Shown: in pieces, positions 49,428 to 57,231 of the stretch
How positions within the stretch are numbered: position 1 is the stretch's first letter
Layout of the letters: each line of letters opens with the position of its first letter
Assembly: GCA_964384645.1 (NCBI GenBank)
Contig: CAYLKL010000002.1
Location: 53,657 to 117,656, forward strand
Direction of reading: 5' to 3'
DNA length: 64,000 nucleotides
From: DAORIO01 sp964384645
GTDB taxonomy: Bacteria; Patescibacteriota; Minisyncoccia; Phycocordibacterales; UBA9973
The notes under the pieces: generated by a model
Databases searched by the model: none
Told to the model about the DNA's origin: nothing
What the model saw: the letters and a program-made list of their open reading frames with translations, nothing else
Made by a program: the position numbers and the translations under genes

Positions 49428-50081
49428 CTAACTTATTTCAAACTTATGACTGTCTCCCGCATTCCTCAACCTTATAAACTTCGCGTTTTCTGGTAAAAAG
49501 TTTTTTATATGTCTTTCGTTCACTTCAAAACCTTTGTCCGACAAGACGGCATCATGGACTGGAATTACATACATGGGAGAGATAGCTCGAACGAATTCTA
49601 TCGCATCACTTATTTTCATCCACGGACCAGAAATTGGCACAGCAAGTATTGGAACCTTCTTTTCTGTAATATAGAAAGAATCTCCCGGATAATAAAGTAA
49701 ATCTCCAATTATAAATCCTGTATTTTCTACAAGACCAACAGTTTCGTAAATTTCAGCATGATTTTTTCCAAATCCTTCAATCATCACCCCTTTCAAACTT
49801 GCGACTTCCCCATCCCCTACAGGTACAAAAGAAATTCCTTGTTCTCGAAGAAGTTTTCCAACAGAATGATTTGAAAATATTTCAACGCTTGGATTTTTCT
49901 CAATTATTTTCTTGATTGATTCAATGTGAAAATGATCTTGGTGTTCATGAGTAATAACAATCGCATCAATTTCTTTTACATCAAGGAAACTCTCGTCAGA
50001 AAATATCCCTGGATCAGTCAGAATTTTTGTGTCGTTTAGTTCGATTAGTAGCGTGCAGTGGCCATATTTAGTGATTTTCAT
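49428..50081 (-). CDS. MBL-fold metal-dependent hydrolase
   Basis: A 217-residue metallo-beta-lactamase-fold protein resembling the UPF0173/YtkL-like group. Metal ligands: H-E-H-Q-D-H in VITHEHQDHFH, a His/Asp pair further on (YYPGDSFY) and VIPVHDAV. The first strand is KITKYGHCTLLIELNDTKIL. Substrate unknown. It is upstream of dnaJ on the same strand, with 37 bp between. Confidence 0.82.
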   Translation of the reverse strand: MKITKYGHCTLLIELNDTKILTDPGIFSDESFLDVKEIDAIVITHEHQDHFHIESIKKIIEKNPSVEIFSNHSVGKLLREQGISFVPVGDGEVASLKGVMIEGFGKNHAEIYETVGLVENTGFIIGDLLYYPGDSFYITEKKVPILAVPISGPWMKISDAIEFVRAISPMYVIPVHDAVLSDKGFEVNERHIKNFLPENAKFIRLRNAGDSHKFEIS

Positions 50082-50119
50082 TGAGCTATTTTAGCATACC
50101 AGGTATAAATCATCATTAC

Positions 50120-50148
50120 TTTACATTTTATATATTATATGTTACAAT
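50120..50148 (+). promoter_or_regulatory. Promoter of the sigma-4/alpha-CTD-like regulator
   Basis: TTTACA (50120-50125), 17-bp spacer and TACAAT (50143-50148). The predicted start near 50155 lies after the ATG at 50139 and 20 nt before the ATG at 50175, which decides the start codon. Confidence 0.65.
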
Positions 50149-50174
50149 GCGGGAAATTTAAAAAACAAAATATA

Positions 50175-51140
50175 ATGAAAAAAAGATTAACCATAAACGA
50201 AGTTGCGGACATTTTACTTACCAAAGACCCGCGTACAATTAAGAGCTATGTACTAAAGGGTCTAATTCCTCAGATTGCATTTGATGAAAATACCCTAACA
50301 ATTGATTCTGTCTTACTAGCAAAAGAACTTGGGGTTAAAAATTTTGATGAGCCATTTATTAGTGAAGATTCAGCTCGTAATATTTTGGGTCTATCAGAGA
50401 AAAATAATATTCATAAGTTTTGCAAAGATAATGGAATCAATATGTACAGACTCGGTAATTCAATTGGAAATAAATTTATTTTCCGTGAATCAGATTTCGA
50501 GGAGCATATTAAAGCAAAACTTGAATTACTTCCCTATGCACTTGAAGTAAAGAGTCGTAAAAATCTCGCTTCTTTAATTGCTAATTCATTAGTAGCTACG
50601 ACCAAACTATTTAACCTAGGTAGAGCCGCGGATATTTTGGAAATGTATATAAGTGGATACGACATAGATAAGCTGGGAGATAGATTTGAACTTACAGGTG
50701 AAAGAGTGCGCCAAGTCCTCTTTAAGACTACTAGCCGTCTGAGATATAGATCTGGTTTAATCCAATCTTGGATTAAAGTATTTAGCCCTACTATATATGC
50801 ATCCATGCCAGCAGAAGAAGTTCTGAAATCCCTAATAAAGCTCAAAGAAGAAAATTTAGTTCTAACAGAGGCTTTACTAACAAAGGTTGGAAAGGATGAA
50901 TTAAAAAAAATAATCTCAACTATGGATATGGAGGAATTGGAAATTTTAAATACCCCAGTAGAAGACCTTGATCTTTCCGTTAGATTACTTAACACCTTTA
51001 AATTCCTTGAAATTGAAAAATTCCGAGACATTTTGAAGTATTCTGCATCAGACTTCGCAAAGTACAGAAATTGTGGAAAGAAATCACTGATTGAATTAGA
51101 GGCTTTAGTCCGTGAAAAAGGATTTAAACTTAAACCATAA
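50175..51140 (+). CDS. Regulator with sigma-region-4-like HTH and alpha-CTD-like end
   Basis: A 321-residue protein that seems to combine DNA-binding parts. Residues 1-50 resemble a helix-turn-helix of the excisionase/MerR sort (LTINEVADILLTKDPRTIKS). Around residues 150-190, YDIDKLGDRFELTGERVRQV followed by L-F-K-T resembles region 4 of sigma-70, where the family has LTRERVRQIE. The last 35 residues (SASDFAKYRNCGKKSLIELE) resemble the helix-hairpin-helix of the RNA polymerase alpha C-terminal domain (RNFGKKSLNE). This points to a transcription factor touching core polymerase or promoter DNA. The start at 50175 is chosen from the promoter position. It has its own promoter and terminator. Confidence 0.8.
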   Translation: MKKRLTINEVADILLTKDPRTIKSYVLKGLIPQIAFDENTLTIDSVLLAKELGVKNFDEPFISEDSARNILGLSEKNNIHKFCKDNGINMYRLGNSIGNKFIFRESDFEEHIKAKLELLPYALEVKSRKNLASLIANSLVATTKLFNLGRAADILEMYISGYDIDKLGDRFELTGERVRQVLFKTTSRLRYRSGLIQSWIKVFSPTIYASMPAEEVLKSLIKLKEENLVLTEALLTKVGKDELKKIISTMDMEELEILNTPVEDLDLSVRLLNTFKFLEIEKFRDILKYSASDFAKYRNCGKKSLIELEALVREKGFKLKP

Positions 51141-51142
51141 CC

Positions 51143-51170
51143 AAAAGGACGGCGTAATGCCGTCCTTTTT
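51143..51170. terminator. Bidirectional terminator
   Basis: AAAAGGACGGC/GCCGTCCTTTT with loop GTAAT between the regulator gene and the converging dnaK. Confidence 0.85.
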
Positions 51171-53048
51171 TTATTTATTTTCGCCTTCGTCCTTAACTTC
51201 TTCTGATTTTACTTCTTCAGTCTTTGGTTCTTCCTTATTAGCCTCCTGATTTTTCATCATAGCCTCTCCTATTTTTGAAAGCTCACTTGATAGTGCATCA
51301 GTTTTTGATTTTATATCGTCTAGATTTCCTGCATCTTTTGCAGATTTCAAATCTTTTATTTTTTCTTCAACAGATGTTTTTAGATCTGCCTCAACCTTAT
51401 CTCCCGCGTCCTTCAAAGATTTCTCAGCTGTAAAAATAAGTGAGTCAGCGTGATTTTTTGCTTCAGCAATTTCTTTTTTCTTTTCATCTTCTGCTGCATT
51501 TGCTTCAGCATCTTTTTTCATCTTTTCAATATCAGCATCAGTAAGACCTGAACTTGCCTCGATCTTTATAGATTGAACTTTTCCAGAAGCTTTTTCTTTT
51601 GCGGTAACAGCCAAAATTCCGTTTGCGTCGATATCAAAAGTAACTTCAACTTGTGGCATACCTCGTGGTGCTGGTGGAATTCCATCTAACACAAATCGTC
51701 CAAGAGATTTATTGTCTTGCGCCATTGGTCGCTCTCCTTGAACAACGTGAATTTCTACTTGAGTTTGATTGTCAGATGCTGTTGAAAATACCTGAGACTT
51801 TGAAGCTGGGATTGTTGTATTTTTTTCAATCAACTTTGTTGCAACTCCTCCCATAGTTTCAATACCGAGAGATAGTGGAATAACGTCTAGTAGCAAAACA
51901 TCTTTAACATCTCCTCTTAGAACACCCGCCTGAACAGCAGCACCTGATGCTACAACTTCATCTGGATTGATTGAACGATTTGGTTCTTTACCGAAATATT
52001 TTTTAACTTCTTCGATCATCTTTGGCATTCGAGTTTGACCTCCAACCATTATGATTTCATTTATATCTCCAATTTTAAACGGAGAATTATCCATCGCTCT
52101 TTTTGTGATTTCCAGTGCTCGCGCAATATACTCATCAGCAATTCCCTCTAGTTGTGCTCGAGACATTTTCAAAAGTAAGTGCTTCGGACCTGACGCATCT
52201 GAAGTAATAAACGGAATATTTATCTCAGTTTCATTTGCTGTTGAAAGTTCGATTTTCGCTTTTTCAGCCGCTTCATCAAGTCTTTGAAGAGCTAGTGGAT
52301 CTTTTGTAACATCAATACCTGATTCTTTTTTAAATTCACTCGCAATCCACTCAATAATTTTTGTATCGATATCTCGTCCTCCTAGGTGGTGATCTCCGTC
52401 TGTTGATTTTACTTCGATAACATCATCTCCAACTTCAAGAACCGAAACATCAAATGTACCTCCTCCAAAATCAAACACAACAATCTTTTCATTTTTCTTT
52501 GAATTGAATCCATAAGCAAGAGCTGCAGCAGTTGGTTCGTTTATAATTCTTTTTACATCAAGACCAGCAATCGCTCCCGCGTCTTTTGTTGCTTTTCTTT
52601 GTGCATCGTTGAAATAAGCTGGCACAGTAATAACAGCTTCAGTAACTTTCTCACCGATTTTTGCTTCAACGTCAGCTTTTATTTTCGCCAAAATCATCGC
52701 CGAAATTTCTTCTGGTCGATAATCTTTATCTCCAATATTTACCATTACTCCGCCATCAGTTCCTTTGGCGATTTTAAATGAAGCATTTTTCTTGTCAGAA
52801 TCAAGATCCTTGTCTTCATAGTTGTGACCCATGAATCTTTTAATTCCGTAAACTGTATTTTGAGGGTTTGTAACGGCTTGTCGTTTTGCCAAAAGTCCAA
52901 CGAGCTTCTCGCCATTTTTTGCAATCGCAACAACTGATGGAGTTGTTCGTGCTCCTTCAGAATTTTCAATTATTTTTGGCTGCCCTCCTTCGATTATTGA
53001 GACAGCACTATTTGTTGTTCCTAAATCAATTCCAATTATTTTACTCAT
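51171..53048 (-). CDS. dnaK: Chaperone protein DnaK (Hsp70)
   Basis: A 625-residue Hsp70. ATPase domain: IIGIDLGTTNSAVSI, VITVPAYFNDAQRKATKDAG, IINEPTAAALAYG, VFDFGGGTFDVSVLEV and IIMVGGQTRMP. Substrate-binding domain: DVIPLSLGIETMGG, GIPPAPRGMPQVEVTFDIDA; the lid ends in an acidic Glu/Lys tail. It works with DnaJ (48.3 kb) and GrpE (57.2 kb), all on the minus strand but in separate units. No CIRCE-like repeat is evident upstream. Confidence 0.96.
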   Translation of the reverse strand: MSKIIGIDLGTTNSAVSIIEGGQPKIIENSEGARTTPSVVAIAKNGEKLVGLLAKRQAVTNPQNTVYGIKRFMGHNYEDKDLDSDKKNASFKIAKGTDGGVMVNIGDKDYRPEEISAMILAKIKADVEAKIGEKVTEAVITVPAYFNDAQRKATKDAGAIAGLDVKRIINEPTAAALAYGFNSKKNEKIVVFDFGGGTFDVSVLEVGDDVIEVKSTDGDHHLGGRDIDTKIIEWIASEFKKESGIDVTKDPLALQRLDEAAEKAKIELSTANETEINIPFITSDASGPKHLLLKMSRAQLEGIADEYIARALEITKRAMDNSPFKIGDINEIIMVGGQTRMPKMIEEVKKYFGKEPNRSINPDEVVASGAAVQAGVLRGDVKDVLLLDVIPLSLGIETMGGVATKLIEKNTTIPASKSQVFSTASDNQTQVEIHVVQGERPMAQDNKSLGRFVLDGIPPAPRGMPQVEVTFDIDANGILAVTAKEKASGKVQSIKIEASSGLTDADIEKMKKDAEANAAEDEKKKEIAEAKNHADSLIFTAEKSLKDAGDKVEADLKTSVEEKIKDLKSAKDAGNLDDIKSKTDALSSELSKIGEAMMKNQEANKEEPKTEEVKSEEVKDEGENK

Positions 53049-53086
53049 AGTTTTATATTTTAATTAAATTAATAATTTATTTGATC

Positions 53087-53362
53087 TTATTTTTTATCTC
53101 CATCCAAATTAGATGTCTGAAATGGGCTGACAATTTGCGGAGGTGACATATCTATAACTCCAAATTGTTTTTCATAATTTTCGACATTTTTATTTAGAAA
53201 AATACTAATGTCTTTTAGAAGTTTTGGAGTGGTGGCAAATGCATCTAGATTGTTTCCAGAAGTAAGCGCTAAAAAGAATGTATCTTTGTTGAAAGCGCCA
53301 ATTGCTCCATCGCAAAACTTCTTTGGCATTTGATTAAAATCTACTTTTTGTGGATCTACCAT
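53087..53362 (-). CDS. Hypothetical protein, possibly DUF3467-like
   Basis: A 91-residue soluble protein. The pattern TFFLALTSGNNLDAFATTP, then KLLKDISIFLNKNVENYEKQ and FGVID, recalls DUF3467, whose members share an alanine/threonine-rich strand, a helix and a Y-E-x-x-F-G-x-I ending. Function unknown. It lies 38 bp upstream of dnaK on the same strand and could be co-transcribed. The DNA before its start carries a TTAGTAATTAGTAATTAG repeat. Confidence 0.6.
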   Translation of the reverse strand: MVDPQKVDFNQMPKKFCDGAIGAFNKDTFFLALTSGNNLDAFATTPKLLKDISIFLNKNVENYEKQFGVIDMSPPQIVSPFQTSNLDGDKK

Positions 53363-53525
53363 ATGTTTAGTAATTAGTAATTAGTAAATTAGTGAATAGA
53401 AATACCCACTAAGACGACCAAACATATAAAATTTATAAAATCTTATACTTTGTCTACCAATTATACTCATGGCTAATTTTTTGACAAGTATTTCGCGACC
53501 ACTAAATATATGTTATTATACTTCT

Positions 53526-54062
53526 ATGGCAAAGAAGCAAGAAATATCTAGTAAAATTCTAAATGCCCTATCCGGAAAGCGGGCGGTAAAAATAAAGGAG
53601 CTCAAAAATGACTTGGTTGAGGGTCAGCAAAAAGACCAGACTCAAAACTATGCCCTTAACAGATCCATCAAAAATATGGGCGATTTGGGGCTTATAGAGA
53701 CCATAAAATCGGACCGCGAAGACTACGCAAGACTTACACCAAAAGGACGCCAAAAGCTTGCTAGTATCAAACTTGATTCCAAAAATACACTAATTTCCAA
53801 CAACTGGGATGGCAAGTGGCGAATCATTCTTTTGGACATTCCGGAAAGTCGAAAAGCCGAAAGAGAATCAATCCGATATCTACTTAAAAAGGCGAACTTT
53901 GTCTGTCTTAAAAATTCCGCTTGGATTTCGCCTTACCCTTTTGAACATATGTTCATGAATATAAAAAAAGATTTAGGGTTAACAAATGAAATTATTATCT
54001 TGACCACCAATACAGTTGATGAGAAGAGTGAAAGATATTTTTTTGAGAATTTTAGCAAGTAA
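53526..54062 (+). CDS. PaaX/Cas2-like winged-helix protein
   Basis: A 178-residue protein with two domains. Residues about 1-80 form a winged helix (SSKILNALSGKRAVKIKELK, IKNMGDLGLIETIKSDR, RLTPKGRQKLASI). Residues about 95-178 form a Cas2-like ferredoxin fold as found at the end of PaaX regulators (WRIILLDIPESRKAERESIR, NSAWISPYPFEHMF). No cas1, effector or repeat array is near, so a CRISPR role is unlikely; transcription regulation or an RNA/toxin-type nuclease is open. TTGACA-N16-TAAATA lies upstream. The ATG at 53526 is preferred over the one at 53469, which precedes the promoter. Confidence 0.78.
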   Translation: MAKKQEISSKILNALSGKRAVKIKELKNDLVEGQQKDQTQNYALNRSIKNMGDLGLIETIKSDREDYARLTPKGRQKLASIKLDSKNTLISNNWDGKWRIILLDIPESRKAERESIRYLLKKANFVCLKNSAWISPYPFEHMFMNIKKDLGLTNEIIILTTNTVDEKSERYFFENFSK

Positions 54063-54115
54063 AATACTCACCCCGTAGCTAACCGAGAAATCCTTTTCGA
54101 GGTTATGGTACTGGG

Positions 54116-54184
54116 GAGATTATTGTTACTGATAAACTAGACAAAGCTTCTGAAAAATACATTCTCAATAGTTTAGCAAAATAA
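54116..54184 (+). pseudogene. Remnant of a second PaaX/Cas2-like gene (C-terminal end only)
   Basis: Directly after the intact gene, a frame ending at 54184 reads EIIVTDKLDKASEKYILNSL-AK, which aligns with the last residues of the intact protein (EIIILTTNTVDEKSERYFFE and on). A stop at 54080 and unrelated residues upstream show that the rest is lost. It looks like a decayed tandem duplicate or recombination scar. Confidence 0.6.
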
Positions 54185-54185
54185 A

Positions 54186-54212
54186 AAAGCAGTACAAATG
54201 TACTGCTTTTAA
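54186..54212. terminator. Bidirectional terminator
   Basis: AAAAGCAGTACA/TGTACTGCTTTT with a short AA loop between the remnant and the converging membrane-protein gene. Confidence 0.8.
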
Positions 54213-54214
54213 TT

Positions 54215-55975
54215 TTATTTTTTTAATAACTTTTGTTTTTCTTCCGCAGAAAGATCGTTCCATTTAGCATCAACTACACCTTCACTCATCTTTTCAATCT
54301 TATTAATCCTGACTGAATCAATGTTTTTTTCAGATTCTAATTTTGAAGCCTTTTTTTCAATACCAATAAATTTATTGTCGAATTTAAATAAAATTACTTC
54401 TCCACTATTTGAGATTAAATATTGAACACTAACAAGATCGCCTTCTTTTGTTAAGGGAATTTCATCTGAGATAGTTGTCCCAACATTAAACATAAATGTA
54501 GAACTATCTTCTAAGATAAAATAATAACTAGTATTGCCTCTTGTGACTTGACTAGCAAAACGTTTTACTTTTGAGGTTAAAATCAGTTTTTCCATATCAC
54601 TCTCTGAGGCCACAGAAGAATTACCGCGATTCGTAAGTTGAGATCTATAATCTTGAACTGCCTCATGCCGACTCTCACCTATTCCCACAATAGAATGATC
54701 GTGAACATTAACTAAGGCAATTAATTTCATTAAACCAGCCTTGTCTTTCAATAAAAATTCATAAGTTGGGTATCCGCCAATATTATAAGTAATACCTTCG
54801 GAGCCAACATACTGTTTTTCTTGAACCTTTCCCTCAGCAGAAGACTTTGCTGCTGGCTCTGTTGCGCCAGACTGTTTAAACCAGTGTGCCTCCTTATTTT
54901 TGGTATCCACCATCATAAAACCGACAGTTGAATTATCGTTTCCATCTGACGTAATCCCAAAATAAAAATAAGAACGTCCATCGCTCCCTAAAACCAACGA
55001 ACTTTCTGACACAACTCTTTTTACATCTCTTTTTGACCAATTCCACCATCCATGAACATACCTTCCCCAATCATCAACTTGATCAGATAAAAATTCTTCC
55101 GGTTGAATTCGGTCAACCCACAAAGGAGAATTTTCTACTGAATATTCTTTTATTTCTCCAGTAGCAGGATTTATCGTTAAAACCCCAATAGCGTCGTCTC
55201 CATCAAACCCTACTCGAGAATCATATAAAGTAACACTCCAATATGGATTCCAATTGTCATCGACTTCAAATATAAAATCTTGAAATAAGGTAGACTGATA
55301 ACCATTGGTATAAATATGGCGCTCTAAATCTTCACCAAAATAACCTTTTGTTTGATATTTTATTTTAATATCCTTACCGTCTATTTTAGTTATTAGTCCG
55401 TAATCTTCCTGGTTAGTCGCTGAAACTTTGACATACCCAGGCGTACCTTCGTCATCAAATCTTAACCACTTAAATAACCCGCTATGTTCTAACGGTGCAA
55501 TCCAATATAATTTACCGGCAACAGGTTGAAGGTTAAATTCTCCAAGCTCTGCACGGCTTCCCAATCCTGGTATTGATCCGAGCTCCTTTTCTCCTATACG
55601 CTTTGCAATTTCCTTGTCGACAACAAGCATTTGACTTGGGTCAACGGGTGAAATATTGGAAGTAAATTGAGTTTCTTTTACATTACCCAAAATAGCTTGA
55701 TATTTAGACGCGTGCCATAATGACCAGGTTCCAACTATATAAATTGCAAGCCAAAATATAAAGGCAATACCTGTCACAACCAAACAAACTGAACGCATAG
55801 TATTTGGAGAGTTCTCCCAATAATCTTTTTTTAATATGACCGCCAATATTCCGAAATAAATCATTACATTAAAGTAAATTCCAGAAGAGGCAGTTACCGA
55901 AATCGTAGGCATAAATAAACATAAACTTAGGAATACCCATACGGCAGTCCATGCAATAACGAGGAAGATTTTCAT
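54215..55975 (-). CDS. Large membrane-anchored protein of unknown function
   Basis: A 586-residue protein with three or four N-terminal membrane helices (FLVIAWTAVWVFLSLCLF, YFNVMIYFGILAVILKK, CLVVTGIAFIFWLAIYIVG) and a large outer domain. Stretches such as WIAPLEHSGLFKWL, EGTPGYVKV, PYWSVTLYDSRVGFDG and TGEIKEYSVENSPLWVDRI resemble, from memory, large unnamed membrane proteins common in Firmicutes, so transfer from that group is possible. Mature-domain motifs suggest repeated PepSY-like beta units. It stands alone and uses an ordinary start. Confidence 0.8.
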   Translation of the reverse strand: MKIFLVIAWTAVWVFLSLCLFMPTISVTASSGIYFNVMIYFGILAVILKKDYWENSPNTMRSVCLVVTGIAFIFWLAIYIVGTWSLWHASKYQAILGNVKETQFTSNISPVDPSQMLVVDKEIAKRIGEKELGSIPGLGSRAELGEFNLQPVAGKLYWIAPLEHSGLFKWLRFDDEGTPGYVKVSATNQEDYGLITKIDGKDIKIKYQTKGYFGEDLERHIYTNGYQSTLFQDFIFEVDDNWNPYWSVTLYDSRVGFDGDDAIGVLTINPATGEIKEYSVENSPLWVDRIQPEEFLSDQVDDWGRYVHGWWNWSKRDVKRVVSESSLVLGSDGRSYFYFGITSDGNDNSTVGFMMVDTKNKEAHWFKQSGATEPAAKSSAEGKVQEKQYVGSEGITYNIGGYPTYEFLLKDKAGLMKLIALVNVHDHSIVGIGESRHEAVQDYRSQLTNRGNSSVASESDMEKLILTSKVKRFASQVTRGNTSYYFILEDSSTFMFNVGTTISDEIPLTKEGDLVSVQYLISNSGEVILFKFDNKFIGIEKKASKLESEKNIDSVRINKIEKMSEGVVDAKWNDLSAEEKQKLLKK

Positions 55976-56060
55976 AGTTTTTATATAGTTTTTAAGGTTA
56001 AATTTTTTATTTTTATAGCATAATTTTATAAGCTTGTCAATTATAAAATATAATAATACA

Positions 56061-56083
56061 AAAAGCGGGAAAATCCCGCTTTT
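56061..56083. terminator. Intrinsic terminator
   Basis: AAAAGCGGGA/TCCCGCTTTT with loop AAA; ends the gene at 56085-56435. Confidence 0.8.
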
Positions 56084-56084
56084 T

Positions 56085-56435
56085 TCAAATTAAACATTTG
56101 GAACATTTTACAATTTGATGATCCTCATCCCCGGTTCCAGATACACAGATATGCTTTCCTCCTTCAGGGCATGCTTCCGTAGTTTTTATCTGAAAATTCA
56201 AAAATAAATCAACAAGCTTACTATATGACAATGGAATACAAGCATCCTTGTAAACACCGTCACTGTAAACTTTACTAATCCTTAAATCAGGTTCTCTTGT
56301 AACTTCTATCCATGTATTAGGGCAAAGAGCTTGCCCAGAAAATTCCCTTGAAACTTCCTCTAATACAGAATTTGAAACCAATGTGTCGAAGTATATATAC
56401 CCGCGACAAATGAAATACATTTTTTTAATTTTCAT
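56085..56435 (-). CDS. Hypothetical protein with Cys/His-rich end
   Basis: A 116-residue protein of unknown function. The N-terminus is basic and hydrophobic (KIKKMYFICRGYIYFDTLV). The C-terminal 30 residues hold Cys and His in a zinc-ribbon-like arrangement (ACPEGGKHICVSGTGDEDHQ, then C-S-K-C). It ends in TGA, showing that UGA is a stop in this genome. A leader ORF and two hairpins lie directly upstream (56471-56588) and may control it by attenuation. Confidence 0.7.
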   Translation of the reverse strand: MKIKKMYFICRGYIYFDTLVSNSVLEEVSREFSGQALCPNTWIEVTREPDLRISKVYSDGVYKDACIPLSYSKLVDLFLNFQIKTTEACPEGGKHICVSGTGDEDHQIVKCSKCLI

Positions 56436-56470
56436 TTTTTAAATTATTAAATTGTGAGACATAAAGAACA

Positions 56471-56496
56471 AAACACCAGCTCGAAAGCTGGTGTTT
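56471..56496 (-). promoter_or_regulatory. Terminator-like hairpin in front of the Cys/His-rich protein gene
   Basis: AAACACCAGCT/AGCTGGTGTTT with loop TTCG, followed on the minus strand by TTTTGTTCTTT. A related hairpin (CACCAAGTT/AAGTTGGTG, 56533-56553) lies inside the leader ORF, and the arms of the two could pair alternatively. Together they look like an attenuator. Confidence 0.5.
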
Positions 56497-56516
56497 TGCC
56501 TGTAAAATTAACTTAA

Positions 56517-56588
56517 TTAGATAACAGAAAAAGCACCAACTTTCGAACTTGGTGTATACCAATGAAATTGTGCTTTATTTTGTTCCAT
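56517..56588 (-). CDS. 23-residue leader ORF, leaderless
   Basis: An ATG frame of 23 codons beginning MEQNKAQFHWYTPSSK and ending with TAA. It is preceded by TTGACA (56618-56623), a 17-bp spacer and TATTAT (56595-56600), 6 nt before the ATG. That is the strongest promoter-to-start arrangement in this stretch. The peptide is followed by a terminator-like hairpin and then a gene on the same strand, as in leader-peptide attenuation. A run of His-Trp-Tyr could be the sensed codons, but this is speculation. Confidence 0.6.
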   Translation of the reverse strand: MEQNKAQFHWYTPSSKVGAFSVI

Positions 56589-56594
56589 ATTTTT

Positions 56595-56623
56595 ATAATA
56601 TATATTTATTTAATTTATGTCAA
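56595..56623 (-). promoter_or_regulatory. Promoter of the leader ORF
   Basis: TTGACA-N17-TATTAT on the minus strand, with transcription expected to begin at the leader ATG. Confidence 0.65.
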
Positions 56624-56628
56624 TCTCT

Positions 56629-57165
56629 CTATGCGCCCATCTGCTTGAACTCAATTCCCGCTGGCAATTCAAATTTTGAATTATCTACCGCCCAAGTCTT
56701 ACAATCATAATCCCCTATTTGATTTCCATTCCAAGAATATGCACCAGATGTACTAGCTGATGTATCAGATTCCCCCTCAACAACTGGTGATTTGAATCCC
56801 AGATTTCCCATCATAGAACTCCAAACATAAGTAAAACCATCTTTTACAATCAAATTTGAATCAACATTTGTTCCGCCAACATTTGTCGCAAAATTTCCTC
56901 TTATTTTTCCATTACTTATAAAGACAGTTCCCTTGCTTTCGATATTTTCTACATACTGATTTACTGTACACTCATAACTTCCCTTGTCATTCTTCATAAA
57001 TTCAGTAAAAGCCATTTTTTTACCTTCCGGTTTAGGCATAGTTTCTGTATTTTGCTCTTGTTCTACTTGATCTGATTTTACAACCACGTCCTCTTTTTTG
57101 TTTATTAAAAAATATCCACCAACAATAACCGCACCTACTAATAAAATTGAAATAATTATTTTCAT
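56629..57165 (-). CDS. Membrane-anchored secreted protein
   Basis: Function unknown. It has 178 residues with an N-terminal signal anchor (IIISILLVGAVIVGGYFLI), a charged linker (KSDQVEQEQNTETMPKPEGK) and an outer beta-rich domain (GSYECTVNQYVENIESKGTV, KIRGNFATNVGG, SNLIVKDGFTYVWSSMMG) with two Cys (YEC, YDC) that may form a disulfide. The pattern recalls small surface proteins seen across Parcubacteria, from memory. It precedes the leader ORF on the same strand. Confidence 0.72.
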   Translation of the reverse strand: MKIIISILLVGAVIVGGYFLINKKEDVVVKSDQVEQEQNTETMPKPEGKKMAFTEFMKNDKGSYECTVNQYVENIESKGTVFISNGKIRGNFATNVGGTNVDSNLIVKDGFTYVWSSMMGNLGFKSPVVEGESDTSASTSGAYSWNGNQIGDYDCKTWAVDNSKFELPAGIEFKQMGA

Positions 57166-57202
57166 AATTTAATTATAGATTTTTTCTTTTATTAAGTAAA
57201 AG

Positions 57203-57231
57203 AAAAAGGCAGGAAATTTTTTCCTCCTTTT
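57203..57231 (-). terminator. Terminator of grpE
   Basis: AAAAGG-C-AGGAAA/TTTCCT-CCTTTT stem overlapping the grpE stop codon. Confidence 0.5.

Noticed and set aside
53526..54062. CRISPR-Cas system suggested by the Cas2-like domain
   Set aside because: No repeat-spacer array, cas1 or effector gene is visible within the window; the winged helix fits PaaX-type regulators.
56085..56435. UGA recoding as glycine, as known in some Candidate Phyla Radiation groups
   Set aside because: TGA acts as the stop of this gene, and long ORFs elsewhere are closed by the standard code without in-frame TGA.
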